A stretch of DNA of 42,478 nt from positions 1 to 42,478 of the forward strand of contig JAGGTI010000104.1 in assembly GCA_021163775.1 (NCBI GenBank), in the 5' to 3' direction. The notes under the pieces are model-generated. The model was not told where the DNA came from, did not search any database, and was given only the letters and a program-made list of their open reading frames with translations. Positions within the stretch are counted from its first letter, which is position 1, and each line of letters opens with the position of its first letter. Made by a program: the position numbers and the translations under genes. Shown here one piece after another: positions 8,985-16,151 of this stretch. Source of the DNA: Candidatus Zixiibacteriota bacterium (GTDB lineage Bacteria; Zixibacteria; MSB-5A5; GN15; FEB-12).

Positions 8985-11300
8985 ATGAAGCGAGGCCTGA
9001 CAGACTTTTCGATCCACCACCCCTGGTTGGTAATTGGAATTGCGGTCATTATTACTGCGTTTTTTGCCACCCAGTTTCCTAACATTAAGATAGACACTGA
9101 CCCTGAGCACATGCTCTCGCCAGATGAACCGGTTCTGGCGTTTGAGCATCAGACTAAAATTGATTTTGATCTATCGGATTTCATCGCAGTTGGGATTATT
9201 AATGAAGAAGGAGCTTTTAATCCCCAGACGCTCAATCGAGTATATAACATCACTGCTGAGATCGAGGAGATTGAAGGGGTCGTGGTTGATGATATCATGG
9301 CACCATCGACAGTTGATGATATCAAACAGGGTGATGGTGGGGGTCTGATCATAGCACCGCTGATGGAAGATGAGATCGAAACGCAGGAACAGGCCGATTA
9401 CATCTTTCAGAGGATCAAGCAGAACCCGGTCCTGCGCGGCAAGTTGGCCTCTGATGACGGGAAGGCAATGGCCTTGTTTATCCCTATCGAGTCCAAAGAT
9501 CAGTCGGCCCGTATAGCCGGGCAAATTGAACACTTGACTAAAGAATACGGTGGTGACGTCAAGTACCACATTGCCGGTTTGCCGGTGGCGGAAGATTCTT
9601 TTGGCTCCCAAATGTTTGCCCAGATGGCTTATGCGGCTCCGGCGACCTTTGTTGTCATTTTCCTTTTGCTGTTTTCGTTCTTCCGTAATTTCAAAATAAT
9701 TGTTGCTCCAATGGTTGTGGCTGTCATGTCGGTTATCTGGACAATGGGACTGTTGATTATGACCGGAAACACAGTTCATATCATGTCCTCAATGATACCT
9801 ATTTTCCTGATACCAATAGCTGTTATCAACTCGATTTATATTATCTCCGAATTCCATGGACACTTCACCAAGCATCAGCAAAAAAACGCGGCCATTCGAC
9901 ATTCCATCAGTGAACTATTTGTGCCGATGCTCTTTGTTTCTCTGGTGGCGGCTGTCGGGTTTTTAGCATTGGCAATTACGCCGATCCCGCCAGTACAGGT
10001 GTTTGGTGTTTTTATAGGCTTCGGCACAATGGTTTCCTGGTTGCTGTCCATCACCATCAACCCTGCTTTTGCGACGCTCATTTCCACCAAGACGTTACAC
10101 CGTTTTGCGGAGTCGGATGAATCACAAGGTTTCCTCTCGCGGATTTTGCATCTGATTCGTGACTTTTCGGGAAAACATCGTGGGGGAATTATTGTTGGTG
10201 CCCTGGTAATGGTTGTGATTTCGGCGGTCGGTCTGTCTTTGATCGTTGTCAATGATAATCCGGTGAAATGGTTTAAAAAATCACATCCTATCCGCCAGGC
10301 GGATATTGCCATGAACGCTCACCTGGCTGGCACCTACATGAATTACCTTGTCTTTGAGGGAATCGACGACGATGACATGAAAAGACCGGAAGTCGAACGG
10401 TATATAGAGGACATACAAAAAGACCTTGAAGAAGATATAACTGTCGGGGCCGCAATCGGCTTACCGGATATTATCAAGAAAGTTCGATACGAATTGTTCG
10501 GCGCTGATTCATCCAAGATGGTTCTTCCCACGTCCCAGGATGAAATTGCCCAGATGTTGTTTATCTTCGAGATGTCCGGTGGTGATCCTGATGATCTGTT
10601 CAAGTTCGTTACCCCTAACTATGACAAGGCGAATGTCTGGGTTCAATTGAAAAACGGCGATAATCGGGCTGTTTCGCATGTTGTTGATCGTGCCAATGAC
10701 TACATGGCCCGGCACCCCTTGCCGATGGGGATCAAAGCTCAGTGGGCCGGATTGCCATATATCAATATCGTGTGGCAAAATCTAATGGTTGGCGGGATGC
10801 GAGAAGCCCTGCTTCTTGCGTTTCTGGTAGTGTTGATTATGATGACCTCGTTGTTCCGTTCAATTAAATGGGGAATCATTTCAATGTTACCGCTGACCAT
10901 CACTATTATGGCTATTTATGCTTTCATCGGTTTTATCGGTAAACCGTATGATATGCCGGTAGCTGTTCTTTCGACGTTGACATTAGGTTTGTCGGTCGAT
11001 TTTGCTATCCAGTTCATCCAGCGACTGCGTACCGCCTACAGACGCACCCAGGATTTTCAGCAGGCACTCCATGACAACTTTGAGGGGGTTGGTAGGGCAA
11101 TTATGAGAAACGTGCTGATCATCTCAATCGGTTTTGTACCCATGCTCTTTTCCAGCTTGGTGCCATACATAACCGTCGGCGCCTTTTTCCTGGCTATTGA
11201 GCTGGTCTCGGGCTTGGTGACGATGTTCCTGCTACCTGCCATTGCCAGAGTATTCCAAAAGGGATTGTTCCCCAAACCAATCACTAAGGGTGAAAATTAA
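8985..11300 (+). CDS. RND/MMPL-family exporter
   Basis: An inner-membrane transporter of 771 residues with the duplicated RND plan. Each half has one helix (about 10-28 and 396-418), a large periplasmic loop, and a block of five or six helices (about 215-375 and 600-760) of the sterol-sensing/MMPL type. This compact form lacks the AcrB docking domain and is usually assigned to lipid or hydrophobic-molecule transport (hopanoid, carotenoid and MMPL groups). It is followed by a LolA-like periplasmic protein and an outer-membrane barrel, a recurring trio that suggests movement of a lipid or lipoprotein across the envelope. The substrate is unknown. GGAG lies 8 nt before the ATG. Confidence 0.9.
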   Translation: MKRGLTDFSIHHPWLVIGIAVIITAFFATQFPNIKIDTDPEHMLSPDEPVLAFEHQTKIDFDLSDFIAVGIINEEGAFNPQTLNRVYNITAEIEEIEGVVVDDIMAPSTVDDIKQGDGGGLIIAPLMEDEIETQEQADYIFQRIKQNPVLRGKLASDDGKAMALFIPIESKDQSARIAGQIEHLTKEYGGDVKYHIAGLPVAEDSFGSQMFAQMAYAAPATFVVIFLLLFSFFRNFKIIVAPMVVAVMSVIWTMGLLIMTGNTVHIMSSMIPIFLIPIAVINSIYIISEFHGHFTKHQQKNAAIRHSISELFVPMLFVSLVAAVGFLALAITPIPPVQVFGVFIGFGTMVSWLLSITINPAFATLISTKTLHRFAESDESQGFLSRILHLIRDFSGKHRGGIIVGALVMVVISAVGLSLIVVNDNPVKWFKKSHPIRQADIAMNAHLAGTYMNYLVFEGIDDDDMKRPEVERYIEDIQKDLEEDITVGAAIGLPDIIKKVRYELFGADSSKMVLPTSQDEIAQMLFIFEMSGGDPDDLFKFVTPNYDKANVWVQLKNGDNRAVSHVVDRANDYMARHPLPMGIKAQWAGLPYINIVWQNLMVGGMREALLLAFLVVLIMMTSLFRSIKWGIISMLPLTITIMAIYAFIGFIGKPYDMPVAVLSTLTLGLSVDFAIQFIQRLRTAYRRTQDFQQALHDNFEGVGRAIMRNVLIISIGFVPMLFSSLVPYITVGAFFLAIELVSGLVTMFLLPAIARVFQKGLFPKPITKGEN

Positions 11301-11361
11301 AATCATGAATCAACAGAAGTAACGAACAAGTAAATAAATTAATTAAAAGGAGTTACACCAC

Positions 11362-12180
11362 ATGAGAATCACAGCCATTTTCTCAACCGTTTTCTTGATT
11401 GGCCTCATGGTATTTTCAGATGCGCTCATGGCTCAGGATACCAAGGATACCAAGGATGCCCAGAAGATTATGAAGAAATCGCACCTGGCTTACTACTATG
11501 CCGCTGACGACGGTGTCGCTGAAGTCACCATGACAATAACTGACAAGCGCGGAAAAGAGCGGGTCAAGGAATTCGTCATGCTTCGCCTGGACGAAGAAGA
11601 GGGTGGTCCGCAGAAGTATTATACCTACTTCCGCAAACCGTCCGACATCTCCCGGCTGACCTTCATGGTCTACAAGACGCCGGATGGTAACGATCAGCGC
11701 TGGATTTATGTTCCCTCGATTGACCTGATCAAACCGATTTCTGCCGACGACAAAAACTCCAGTTTCGTCGGTTCGCATTTCAGCTACGAAGATGTCTCCG
11801 GCCGTCACTGGTCAGAGGATACGCATACTCTACTTTATGACTCCACACTAAACGGTTCCAAAGTATGGGTGATTGAGTCGATTCCAAAAGAGAAATATAA
11901 AGGTTTCGCCCGTAAGCTGTCCTATATCGACCAGGAGAACTATCTCCCGCTTATAGAAAAGTACTTCGACAAAAAAGACAAGCTGGTGCGCCAATTCAAA
12001 GCCGAACAGATCGAAGAGATTGATGGCGTGGTGACCATGACTGTGCGCTCAATGGAGAATATCAAAAAGGGTGGCAAGACGATTATTCAGTTCTCTGATA
12101 TCAGCTACAACGTCGGTCTTGATGAGTCGCTGTTCACCGAGCGCTATCTCAAGAACCCACCACGGAAGTACATCAAGTAA
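11362..12180 (+). CDS. LolA-like outer-membrane lipoprotein-sorting protein
   Basis: A periplasmic protein of 272 residues with a signal peptide (1-24, cleavage near LMAQD). The beta-rich body has the repeated pattern of the LolA-like lipoprotein-sorting family (for example KYYTYFRKPSDISRLTFMVYK and DQRWIYVPSIDLIKPIS). Family members typically sit beside MMPL transporters, as here, and probably shuttle a lipidated cargo between membranes. A short tandem ACCAAGGAT repeat codes for the DTKDTKDA stretch after the signal peptide. AAGGAG lies 9 nt upstream of the start. The gene is 61 bp downstream of the exporter and 14 bp upstream of the barrel gene, so it is likely co-transcribed. Confidence 0.85.
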   Translation: MRITAIFSTVFLIGLMVFSDALMAQDTKDTKDAQKIMKKSHLAYYYAADDGVAEVTMTITDKRGKERVKEFVMLRLDEEEGGPQKYYTYFRKPSDISRLTFMVYKTPDGNDQRWIYVPSIDLIKPISADDKNSSFVGSHFSYEDVSGRHWSEDTHTLLYDSTLNGSKVWVIESIPKEKYKGFARKLSYIDQENYLPLIEKYFDKKDKLVRQFKAEQIEEIDGVVTMTVRSMENIKKGGKTIIQFSDISYNVGLDESLFTERYLKNPPRKYIK

Positions 12181-12194
12181 CCGGAGCTTTAGCT

Positions 12195-13460
12195 ATGAAG
12201 AAATATGTAATATTGATGCTCTTGATTTTACCGGCGCTTAGTTTGGCGCCGGCCGCCCAGGCCGAGATTTATGTTGATGGTTTCCTGCAGACTTTGCAGG
12301 GCGCCCGGCTGGAGAAAGACAACCCGACCGCTACTGAATTTACCGCTTCTGAAACCAGGCTTCAGGTTCGCGCCGAACATTTTGGCGATGCTGGTGAGTT
12401 TTTCACCCGCCTTGATTTCTATTATGATGGTGCCGACACCAGTAGTTATGCCTGGGAATTGCGCGAAGGTTATCTGAAGTTTCGGCTTGGCCAGAACTTT
12501 GACTTCAAATTCGGCCGGCAGATCATAACCTGGGGTACCGGTGATCTGGTGTTCATCAATGATGTCTTTGCAAAAGACTATCGCTCGTTCTTTGTCGGGC
12601 GGGACGACCAGTATCTCAAAGCACCACAGAACGCCATGCGGGCCGATTATTATTCGCCTGTTGGTTCCTGGTCACTGGTCTGGACGCCCCGCTTTGAAGC
12701 CAACCGTCTCCCGACCGGACGCAAGCTGAGCTATTTCAACGGCCAGCAGATTGTCGGTGAAGGTTTTCCATTTGACCCGCCCCTGCCTGATGCTGAGTTC
12801 CGTAATGGTGAATTGGCGCTCAGATACAGTCGCACGGTTGGCTCGTTCAACACCGCCCTATATTTCTATCGTGGTTTTTACAAGAACCCGCGTGGTGTGG
12901 AAATGATACCGGTCGGTTCCGAGTTCATGCCCCAGCCGATCTACCCGCGACTTCACGTTTATGGCGCCTCGGTGCGTGGGCCGATGTTTGGTGGTATTGT
13001 TTGGCTGGAAGGTGGTTACTTCGATTCACGTTGGGATCAGGACGGAGACGATCCGCTTATGCCGAACTCCGAGATGTCCGGATTACTCGGATTTGAACGC
13101 CAAATTGCTACTAATTTGACGGCCAATATCCAGTGGCAGGCGGAGAAGATGCTCGACTATGATATCTACAAGATGCAAAATGAAATGGCCGGTATGTATG
13201 TGCGTGACGAGATCCGTCATCTGGTGACCTCACGCGTGACCAAGCTGGCTATGGATGAACTGTTGACTCTGTCGGCTTTCGTGTTCTATTCGCCAACCGA
13301 CGAGGATGTCTACGCCCGCTTCTCAACCGATTACAAGTACAGCGATGAGTTGATCCTTTCAGTTGGTGGTAACCTGTTTGATGGAAAATACTCGGCTACT
13401 CAGTTCGGCCAGTTCCAGTTGAACGATAACTTATATATGAAAGTAACCTACGGGTTTTGA
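12195..13460 (+). CDS. Outer-membrane beta barrel (DUF1302-like)
   Basis: A 421-residue protein with a signal peptide (1-23), amphipathic beta strands with aromatic girdles, and the C-terminal sequence LYMKVTYGF ending in Phe, as expected for a BAM substrate. The segment LGQNFDFKFGRQIITWGTGD resembles the DUF1302 barrels that accompany MMPL exporters and LolA-like proteins. It probably provides the outer-membrane step of the transport trio. GGAG lies 8 nt before the start codon, which follows the LolA-like stop by 14 bp. Its role beyond being a barrel is inferred from context. Confidence 0.85.
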   Translation: MKKYVILMLLILPALSLAPAAQAEIYVDGFLQTLQGARLEKDNPTATEFTASETRLQVRAEHFGDAGEFFTRLDFYYDGADTSSYAWELREGYLKFRLGQNFDFKFGRQIITWGTGDLVFINDVFAKDYRSFFVGRDDQYLKAPQNAMRADYYSPVGSWSLVWTPRFEANRLPTGRKLSYFNGQQIVGEGFPFDPPLPDAEFRNGELALRYSRTVGSFNTALYFYRGFYKNPRGVEMIPVGSEFMPQPIYPRLHVYGASVRGPMFGGIVWLEGGYFDSRWDQDGDDPLMPNSEMSGLLGFERQIATNLTANIQWQAEKMLDYDIYKMQNEMAGMYVRDEIRHLVTSRVTKLAMDELLTLSAFVFYSPTDEDVYARFSTDYKYSDELILSVGGNLFDGKYSATQFGQFQLNDNLYMKVTYGF

Positions 13461-13469
13461 TCCGCATAA

Positions 13470-13515
13470 TTGCCGGGAAGCGGAGGCGTACACTACCGCT
13501 TTCCGTTTGGCAATG
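13470..13515 (+). terminator. Nested hairpin after the barrel gene
   Basis: ATTGCC/GGCAAT form an outer stem, and GGAAGCGG pairs with CCGCTTTCC inside it. It begins 9 bp after the stop codon. There is no good T-run, so it may be a 3'-stabilising hairpin rather than a strong terminator. Confidence 0.4.
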
Positions 13516-13530
13516 AAAGAGAACTGAAAA

Positions 13531-13785
13531 ATGTCACTTGAAAACTCAATCCGGCTGATGGCCGGTGTAATGATCGCTGTCTCCCTGACCCTGTACTATC
13601 TGGTGTCTCCCTACTGGCTGTTGTTGGCTGTCTTTGTCAGTCTTAACTTGATTCAATCCTCGTTCATGTCTGTTCACCGGGTGTCGGGCAGGGTCACCCG
13701 ACACTACGTTACAACTTCTTCAATTGGCGGAACAACTCGTCGTTATCGGGGAGTTGCGCCGGATGGACCCGTTGAATCCACCTGA
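13531..13785 (+). CDS. DUF2892-like small membrane protein with aberrant C-terminus
   Basis: An 84-residue peptide. Residues 1-49 match the two-helix YgaP/DUF2892 pattern (NSIRLMAG, then WLLLAVFVSLNLIQSSF). In this family the motif after QSxF is usually a short Cys-containing tail. Here it is replaced by a 36-residue basic tail, part of which is encoded by a dispersed palindromic repeat (13677-13704), and the end overlaps the converging peroxiredoxin gene by 77 bp. I read this as a gene whose 3' end was overwritten by repeat insertion. It may still make a small membrane protein of unknown function. Confidence 0.6.
   Translation: MSLENSIRLMAGVMIAVSLTLYYLVSPYWLLLAVFVSLNLIQSSFMSVHRVSGRVTRHYVTTSSIGGTTRRYRGVAPDGPVEST
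13677..13704. repeat. Dispersed palindromic repeat inside a coding end
   Basis: This 28-bp segment recurs inverted at 15142-15169 with one difference. GTGTCGGG and CCCGACAC form an 8-bp stem. The copy lies within the 3' part of the DUF2892-like gene, and a GTGTCGGG end also occurs inverted at the right edge of the window (42471-42478). Confidence 0.75.
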
Positions 13786-14182
13786 TGATCCCGCGTTTGT
13801 CGATCAAAAACACTACCCGCTCGGTATACCCCTTGTTGGTCAGGATCCCGTACTTGCGGGCTACTTCGCCGTGCGGCCAGAAATCAGACATAAGCGGAAA
13901 ACTCAGACCACCCATACTTTTTGCCCATGCGATATGACACGGAACAGAGTCTACCGAAATACAAAGAAGTTGGCAGTTTAGTTCTTCAAACCGATTGTAC
14001 ACTTCCTGATATGATGGCACCTGGGTTGCGCAGACCGGGGTCCAGTCGGCGGGGTAGAAGGCCAGAACGACATTTTTCCGCCCCTGGTACCAGGCCAGGT
14101 TGAGTTCGCCTTCGTTGTGAGTGTTCAGTGTGAAATCCGGAGAAGGATCACCGACCTTCAGTTCAATTTTGTTTTCAACCAT
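13709..14182 (-). CDS. Peroxiredoxin (AhpC/TSA family)
   Basis: A thiol peroxidase of 157 residues. The peroxidatic Cys51 lies in FYPADWTPVCATQ, with the preceding Thr/Pro of the PxxxT/SxxC signature. Further Cys residues occur near 83-94 (NCQLLCISVDSVPC). It would reduce H2O2 or organic peroxides in the cytoplasm using a thioredoxin-like donor. The start at 14182 has GGAAAG at 5 nt and follows the perR-like stop codon by one base, so the two genes form an operon with likely translational coupling. The peroxidase downstream of a peroxide-sensing regulator fits self-limiting control. Confidence 0.9.
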   Translation of the reverse strand: MVENKIELKVGDPSPDFTLNTHNEGELNLAWYQGRKNVVLAFYPADWTPVCATQVPSYQEVYNRFEELNCQLLCISVDSVPCHIAWAKSMGGLSFPLMSDFWPHGEVARKYGILTNKGYTERVVFLIDKRGIIRWIQRVHPAQLPDNDELFRQLKKL

Positions 14183-14183
14183 T

Positions 14184-14591
14184 TTAACTTTCCTTCTGGC
14201 AATCAGGGCAGGTGCCTTCAAATTCTATGCGATATCCGAGAATCTCCCAGCCATCGGATTTTTTGATCTTTTTGATTTTCTTGATTTTTTGTTTGAGGGG
14301 ATCGGGCGCAACCGAATGAAGATCACCGACCCGCCCACAGACACTGCACCGCACGTGGCAATGGCGAGCCGGGTTGCCATCGAATCGAGCTTCGGCGCCA
14401 TTCATGTCGAGTTTTTGAATTGTCTGATTCTCTACCAGCAATTCGAGATTACGATAGACGGTGCCGAGGCTTATTTTCGGTAACCGCTTGCGGATGATTT
14501 CATACAGGTCAGCGGCGGTGGGGTGCGACGTAACTTTCTGAAGTTCTTCGAGCACAACTTGTCGTTGCCTGGTGTTTCTTTGTGATGTGAT
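14184..14591 (-). CDS. perR: Fur/PerR-family peroxide regulator, apparent ATC start
   Basis: A metal-dependent repressor of 135 residues if started at ATC. The winged-helix part includes SLGTVYRNLELL, the metal site has ARFDG and HCHVRCSVCG, and the second Zn pair is CPDC near the C-terminus. No ATG, GTG or TTG precedes the conserved first helix. The first usual codon (GTG at 14555) would remove RNTRQRQV, which the paralog at 23186 keeps. ATC at 14589-14591 lies 7 nt after AGGAG (14599-14603) and yields an N-terminus colinear with the paralog. A rare ATC start like those of some autoregulated genes, or a sequence error, are both possible. A low-complexity (IKK)3 insert sits before the last beta region. 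Confidence 0.85.
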   Translation of the reverse strand: MTSQRNTRQRQVVLEELQKVTSHPTAADLYEIIRKRLPKISLGTVYRNLELLVENQTIQKLDMNGAEARFDGNPARHCHVRCSVCGRVGDLHSVAPDPLKQKIKKIKKIKKSDGWEILGYRIEFEGTCPDCQKES

Positions 14592-14693
14592 CGCACAGCT
14601 CCTGACTTTGATCTATGTTAATAGTATTGATTATTGATTTTGTGGTCCAAAGTCAAGCTCTGTCTGACGGTGTGTCGCTGTTGGCACAGACCA

Positions 14694-14728
14694 CGTAGGG
14701 CCGAACCCCTGAAGGGTTCGGCCCTACG
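14694..14728. repeat. Perfect 15-bp stem hairpin repeat
   Basis: CGTAGGGCCGAACCC (14694-14708) pairs perfectly with its complement at 14714-14728 around a CTGAA loop. No T-run follows, so it is more like a dispersed repeat than a terminator. Confidence 0.85.
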
Positions 14729-14863
14729 CAGACTTTTCTCCGTCACATCCGCGCAGGCGGATGCCTATGTCCACTCGCGTTCCGGAAAAGCAGTCAAGAA
14801 TCAGCTTGGGACTTTGCTCCAATGCGGATCAACATCTGTTTTGCGAAGATTGGTGGTCATGGA

Positions 14864-14881
14864 TTCCCGTCTACACGGGAA
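14864..14881. repeat. REP-like single hairpin
   Basis: TTCCCGT and ACGGGAA form a 7-bp stem around CTAC. It is flanked by GTCATGGA on the left and GGAC on the right, the same frame seen around the REPIN-like hairpins nearby, so it is probably a lone member of that repeat family. Confidence 0.6.
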
Positions 14882-14931
14882 GGACTGAGGGGTTCCGCTC
14901 TACGTCGCTGACCTTTGATATGTCTTGCTTC

Positions 14932-15042
14932 GTCATCCTTGCGGAAGCAAGGACCCAGTTGTCTCCTTACGAGAACCGTACTATGATTCATAGCTTACAG
15001 ATATTACGACCACAACTGGATGCTCGCTTTCGCGAGCATGAC
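14932..15042. repeat. REPIN-like inverted doublet
   Basis: Two 30-bp arms (14932-14961 and 15013-15042) are inverted copies matching at 24 of 30 positions, with 51 bp between them. Each arm contains its own small hairpin (CCTTGC-GGAA-GCAAGG on the left, ATGCTCGC-TTTC-GCGAGCAT on the right). At two stem positions the arms differ in a compensatory way, so the hairpin is kept in both. This is the architecture of REP doublets mobilised by RAYT transposases elsewhere; no such transposase is in the window. Confidence 0.7.
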
Positions 15043-15090
15043 AGATATGTGCCCAATCTGCTCAGACGGGTCCACATCTGCCGATTTTGT

Positions 15091-15116
15091 GGGCGGCAGA
15101 CGCCCTCGTCTGCCCC
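15091..15116. repeat. Dispersed GC-rich repeat, copy 2
   Basis: Inverted copy of the segment at 78-103, with two differences. The core GGCAGACG-CCCT-CGTCTGCC is a perfect 8-bp stem, so this copy can fold as a hairpin. Confidence 0.75.
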
Positions 15117-15141
15117 GTAGGATTCACTTTTTCGATGTGTG

Positions 15142-15169
15142 GTGTCGGGTGACCCTGCCCGATACCCGG
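15142..15169. repeat. Dispersed palindromic repeat, second copy
   Basis: Inverted copy of 13677-13704 with one substitution. It lies in the gene-free region, unlike its partner, which sits in the end of a reading frame. Confidence 0.75.
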
Positions 15170-15347
15170 TGACGGGTTCGAAGACGGATCCGCTCTACAA
15201 ATCTAAACCCACCGCAAGCGGATGGGGCACCGAGAGATCACCCTCGCTGGTTCAGCCAATCTAAGATGGCGGGTCCGAAGACGGCACCGTCCTACAAGAC
15301 CTAATCCTCTCTTGCCAACCGTGCCATAACTTCGTTACCATGACCCC

Positions 15348-16025
15348 ATGAAAACGTCTAACCTGCTCAGTAACTGCCAGCTCTGTCGGGATCTCGATCC
15401 GCGCGAACTCGAAAGTCTCGCCAGCATCACTATGATTCGCACTGCCGACAAGAATGAGGTGCTCTTTCTTCAGGGTGACCCGGCGACCGGGTTCTATGTG
15501 CTCTTGGAAGGTTCCGTTCGCGTCTACAAAGCCTCCCTGGACGGCAAAGAGTACACCCTGCATCATATCCCAGCGGGGCAGATGTTCGCCGAAGCGGCTG
15601 TTTTTGGCGGATCGGTTTTTCCAGCTAACGCTATCGCCACAAAAAACTCGACGGTTGCTTTTTTCCCCAAGGACAAGTTCACCAGATTGATCCAGGCCTC
15701 GCCGCAGATTTCGCTCAAGATGATTGCCGGTCTGGCTGGATTTGTGCGCGATTTCAACCAGCAGATTGAAGACCTTTCGCTCAAAGAAGTCCCGGCTCGG
15801 TTAGCTGGTTTTTTGGTCAGGTTGCTTGAAAAAACCGACAATTTGACAATCACACTCAATATCAGCAAAGCTGAACTAGCCCGATCACTCGGTACCACCA
15901 GCGAGACACTTTCCCGTAACCTCACCAAATTCAAAGATTTAGGTGTCACGTCCGGTGATGGGCGGGAGATTGCCGTGCTGGATCGTGCCCGATTGGAGAA
16001 AATCGCCACCGGCGAAAAAATCTGA
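15348..16025 (+). CDS. Crp/Fnr-family transcriptional regulator (HcpR/DNR-like)
   Basis: A regulator of 225 residues with a cyclic-nucleotide-binding-type beta barrel (about 20-130), a long dimer helix and a C-terminal winged helix around ISKAELARSLGTTSETLSRNLTKF. N-terminal cysteines (Cys10, Cys13) do not match the four-Cys iron-sulfur pattern of FNR, so it more likely resembles the DNR or HcpR type that senses NO, possibly through heme. Directly downstream are a ferredoxin, a polyferredoxin and hcp, the classical HcpR neighbourhood in sulfate reducers, with an FNR-type palindrome between. This context, not a diagnostic residue, is the reason for the HcpR suggestion. The ribosome-binding site is weak. 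Confidence 0.85.
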   Translation: MKTSNLLSNCQLCRDLDPRELESLASITMIRTADKNEVLFLQGDPATGFYVLLEGSVRVYKASLDGKEYTLHHIPAGQMFAEAAVFGGSVFPANAIATKNSTVAFFPKDKFTRLIQASPQISLKMIAGLAGFVRDFNQQIEDLSLKEVPARLAGFLVRLLEKTDNLTITLNISKAELARSLGTTSETLSRNLTKFKDLGVTSGDGREIAVLDRARLEKIATGEKI

Positions 16026-16056
16026 TTTTTAGTTTTTTTAGTTTTTCGTGTTTTCC

Positions 16057-16070
16057 TTGATCTGGATCAA
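16057..16070 (+). promoter_or_regulatory. FNR/HcpR-type operator TTGATCTGGATCAA
   Basis: A perfect palindrome of the form TTGAT-N4-ATCAA, the Crp/Fnr-family consensus. It lies 82 bp upstream of the ferredoxin start and 32 bp after the Crp/Fnr gene. It is the likely binding site by which that regulator activates the hcp cluster. Confidence 0.75.
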
Positions 16071-16151
16071 GGCCTTACTCTGTCCCATTTCCGATCTTTA
16101 TTTCAGAAAGCGGCAAAATTATTTGCCTCAATATCCCAGGAGTTACAGGAG

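Larger units (their letters stand above)
14592..15347. other. Gene-free repeat-rich intergenic region
   Basis: About 750 bp between the PerR-like gene and the Crp/Fnr gene with no credible gene on either strand. It holds at least five hairpin repeats listed separately. It also holds two related segments, around 15174-15207 and 15272-15304, that both read GAAGACGG, CCG, CTACAA and CTAA in order. Base composition is more GC-rich and palindromic than the flanking genes. It looks like an accumulation site for dispersed non-coding repeats. Confidence 0.7.

Noticed and set aside
14581-14597. CRP-like site TGTGAtgtgaTCGCACA
   Set aside because: Half-sites do not match well, and it overlaps the proposed start codon of perR; coincidence seems likelier.
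14634-15120. Two reading frames in the repeat region
   Set aside because: They are made of hairpin repeats and have no coding character or start signals.
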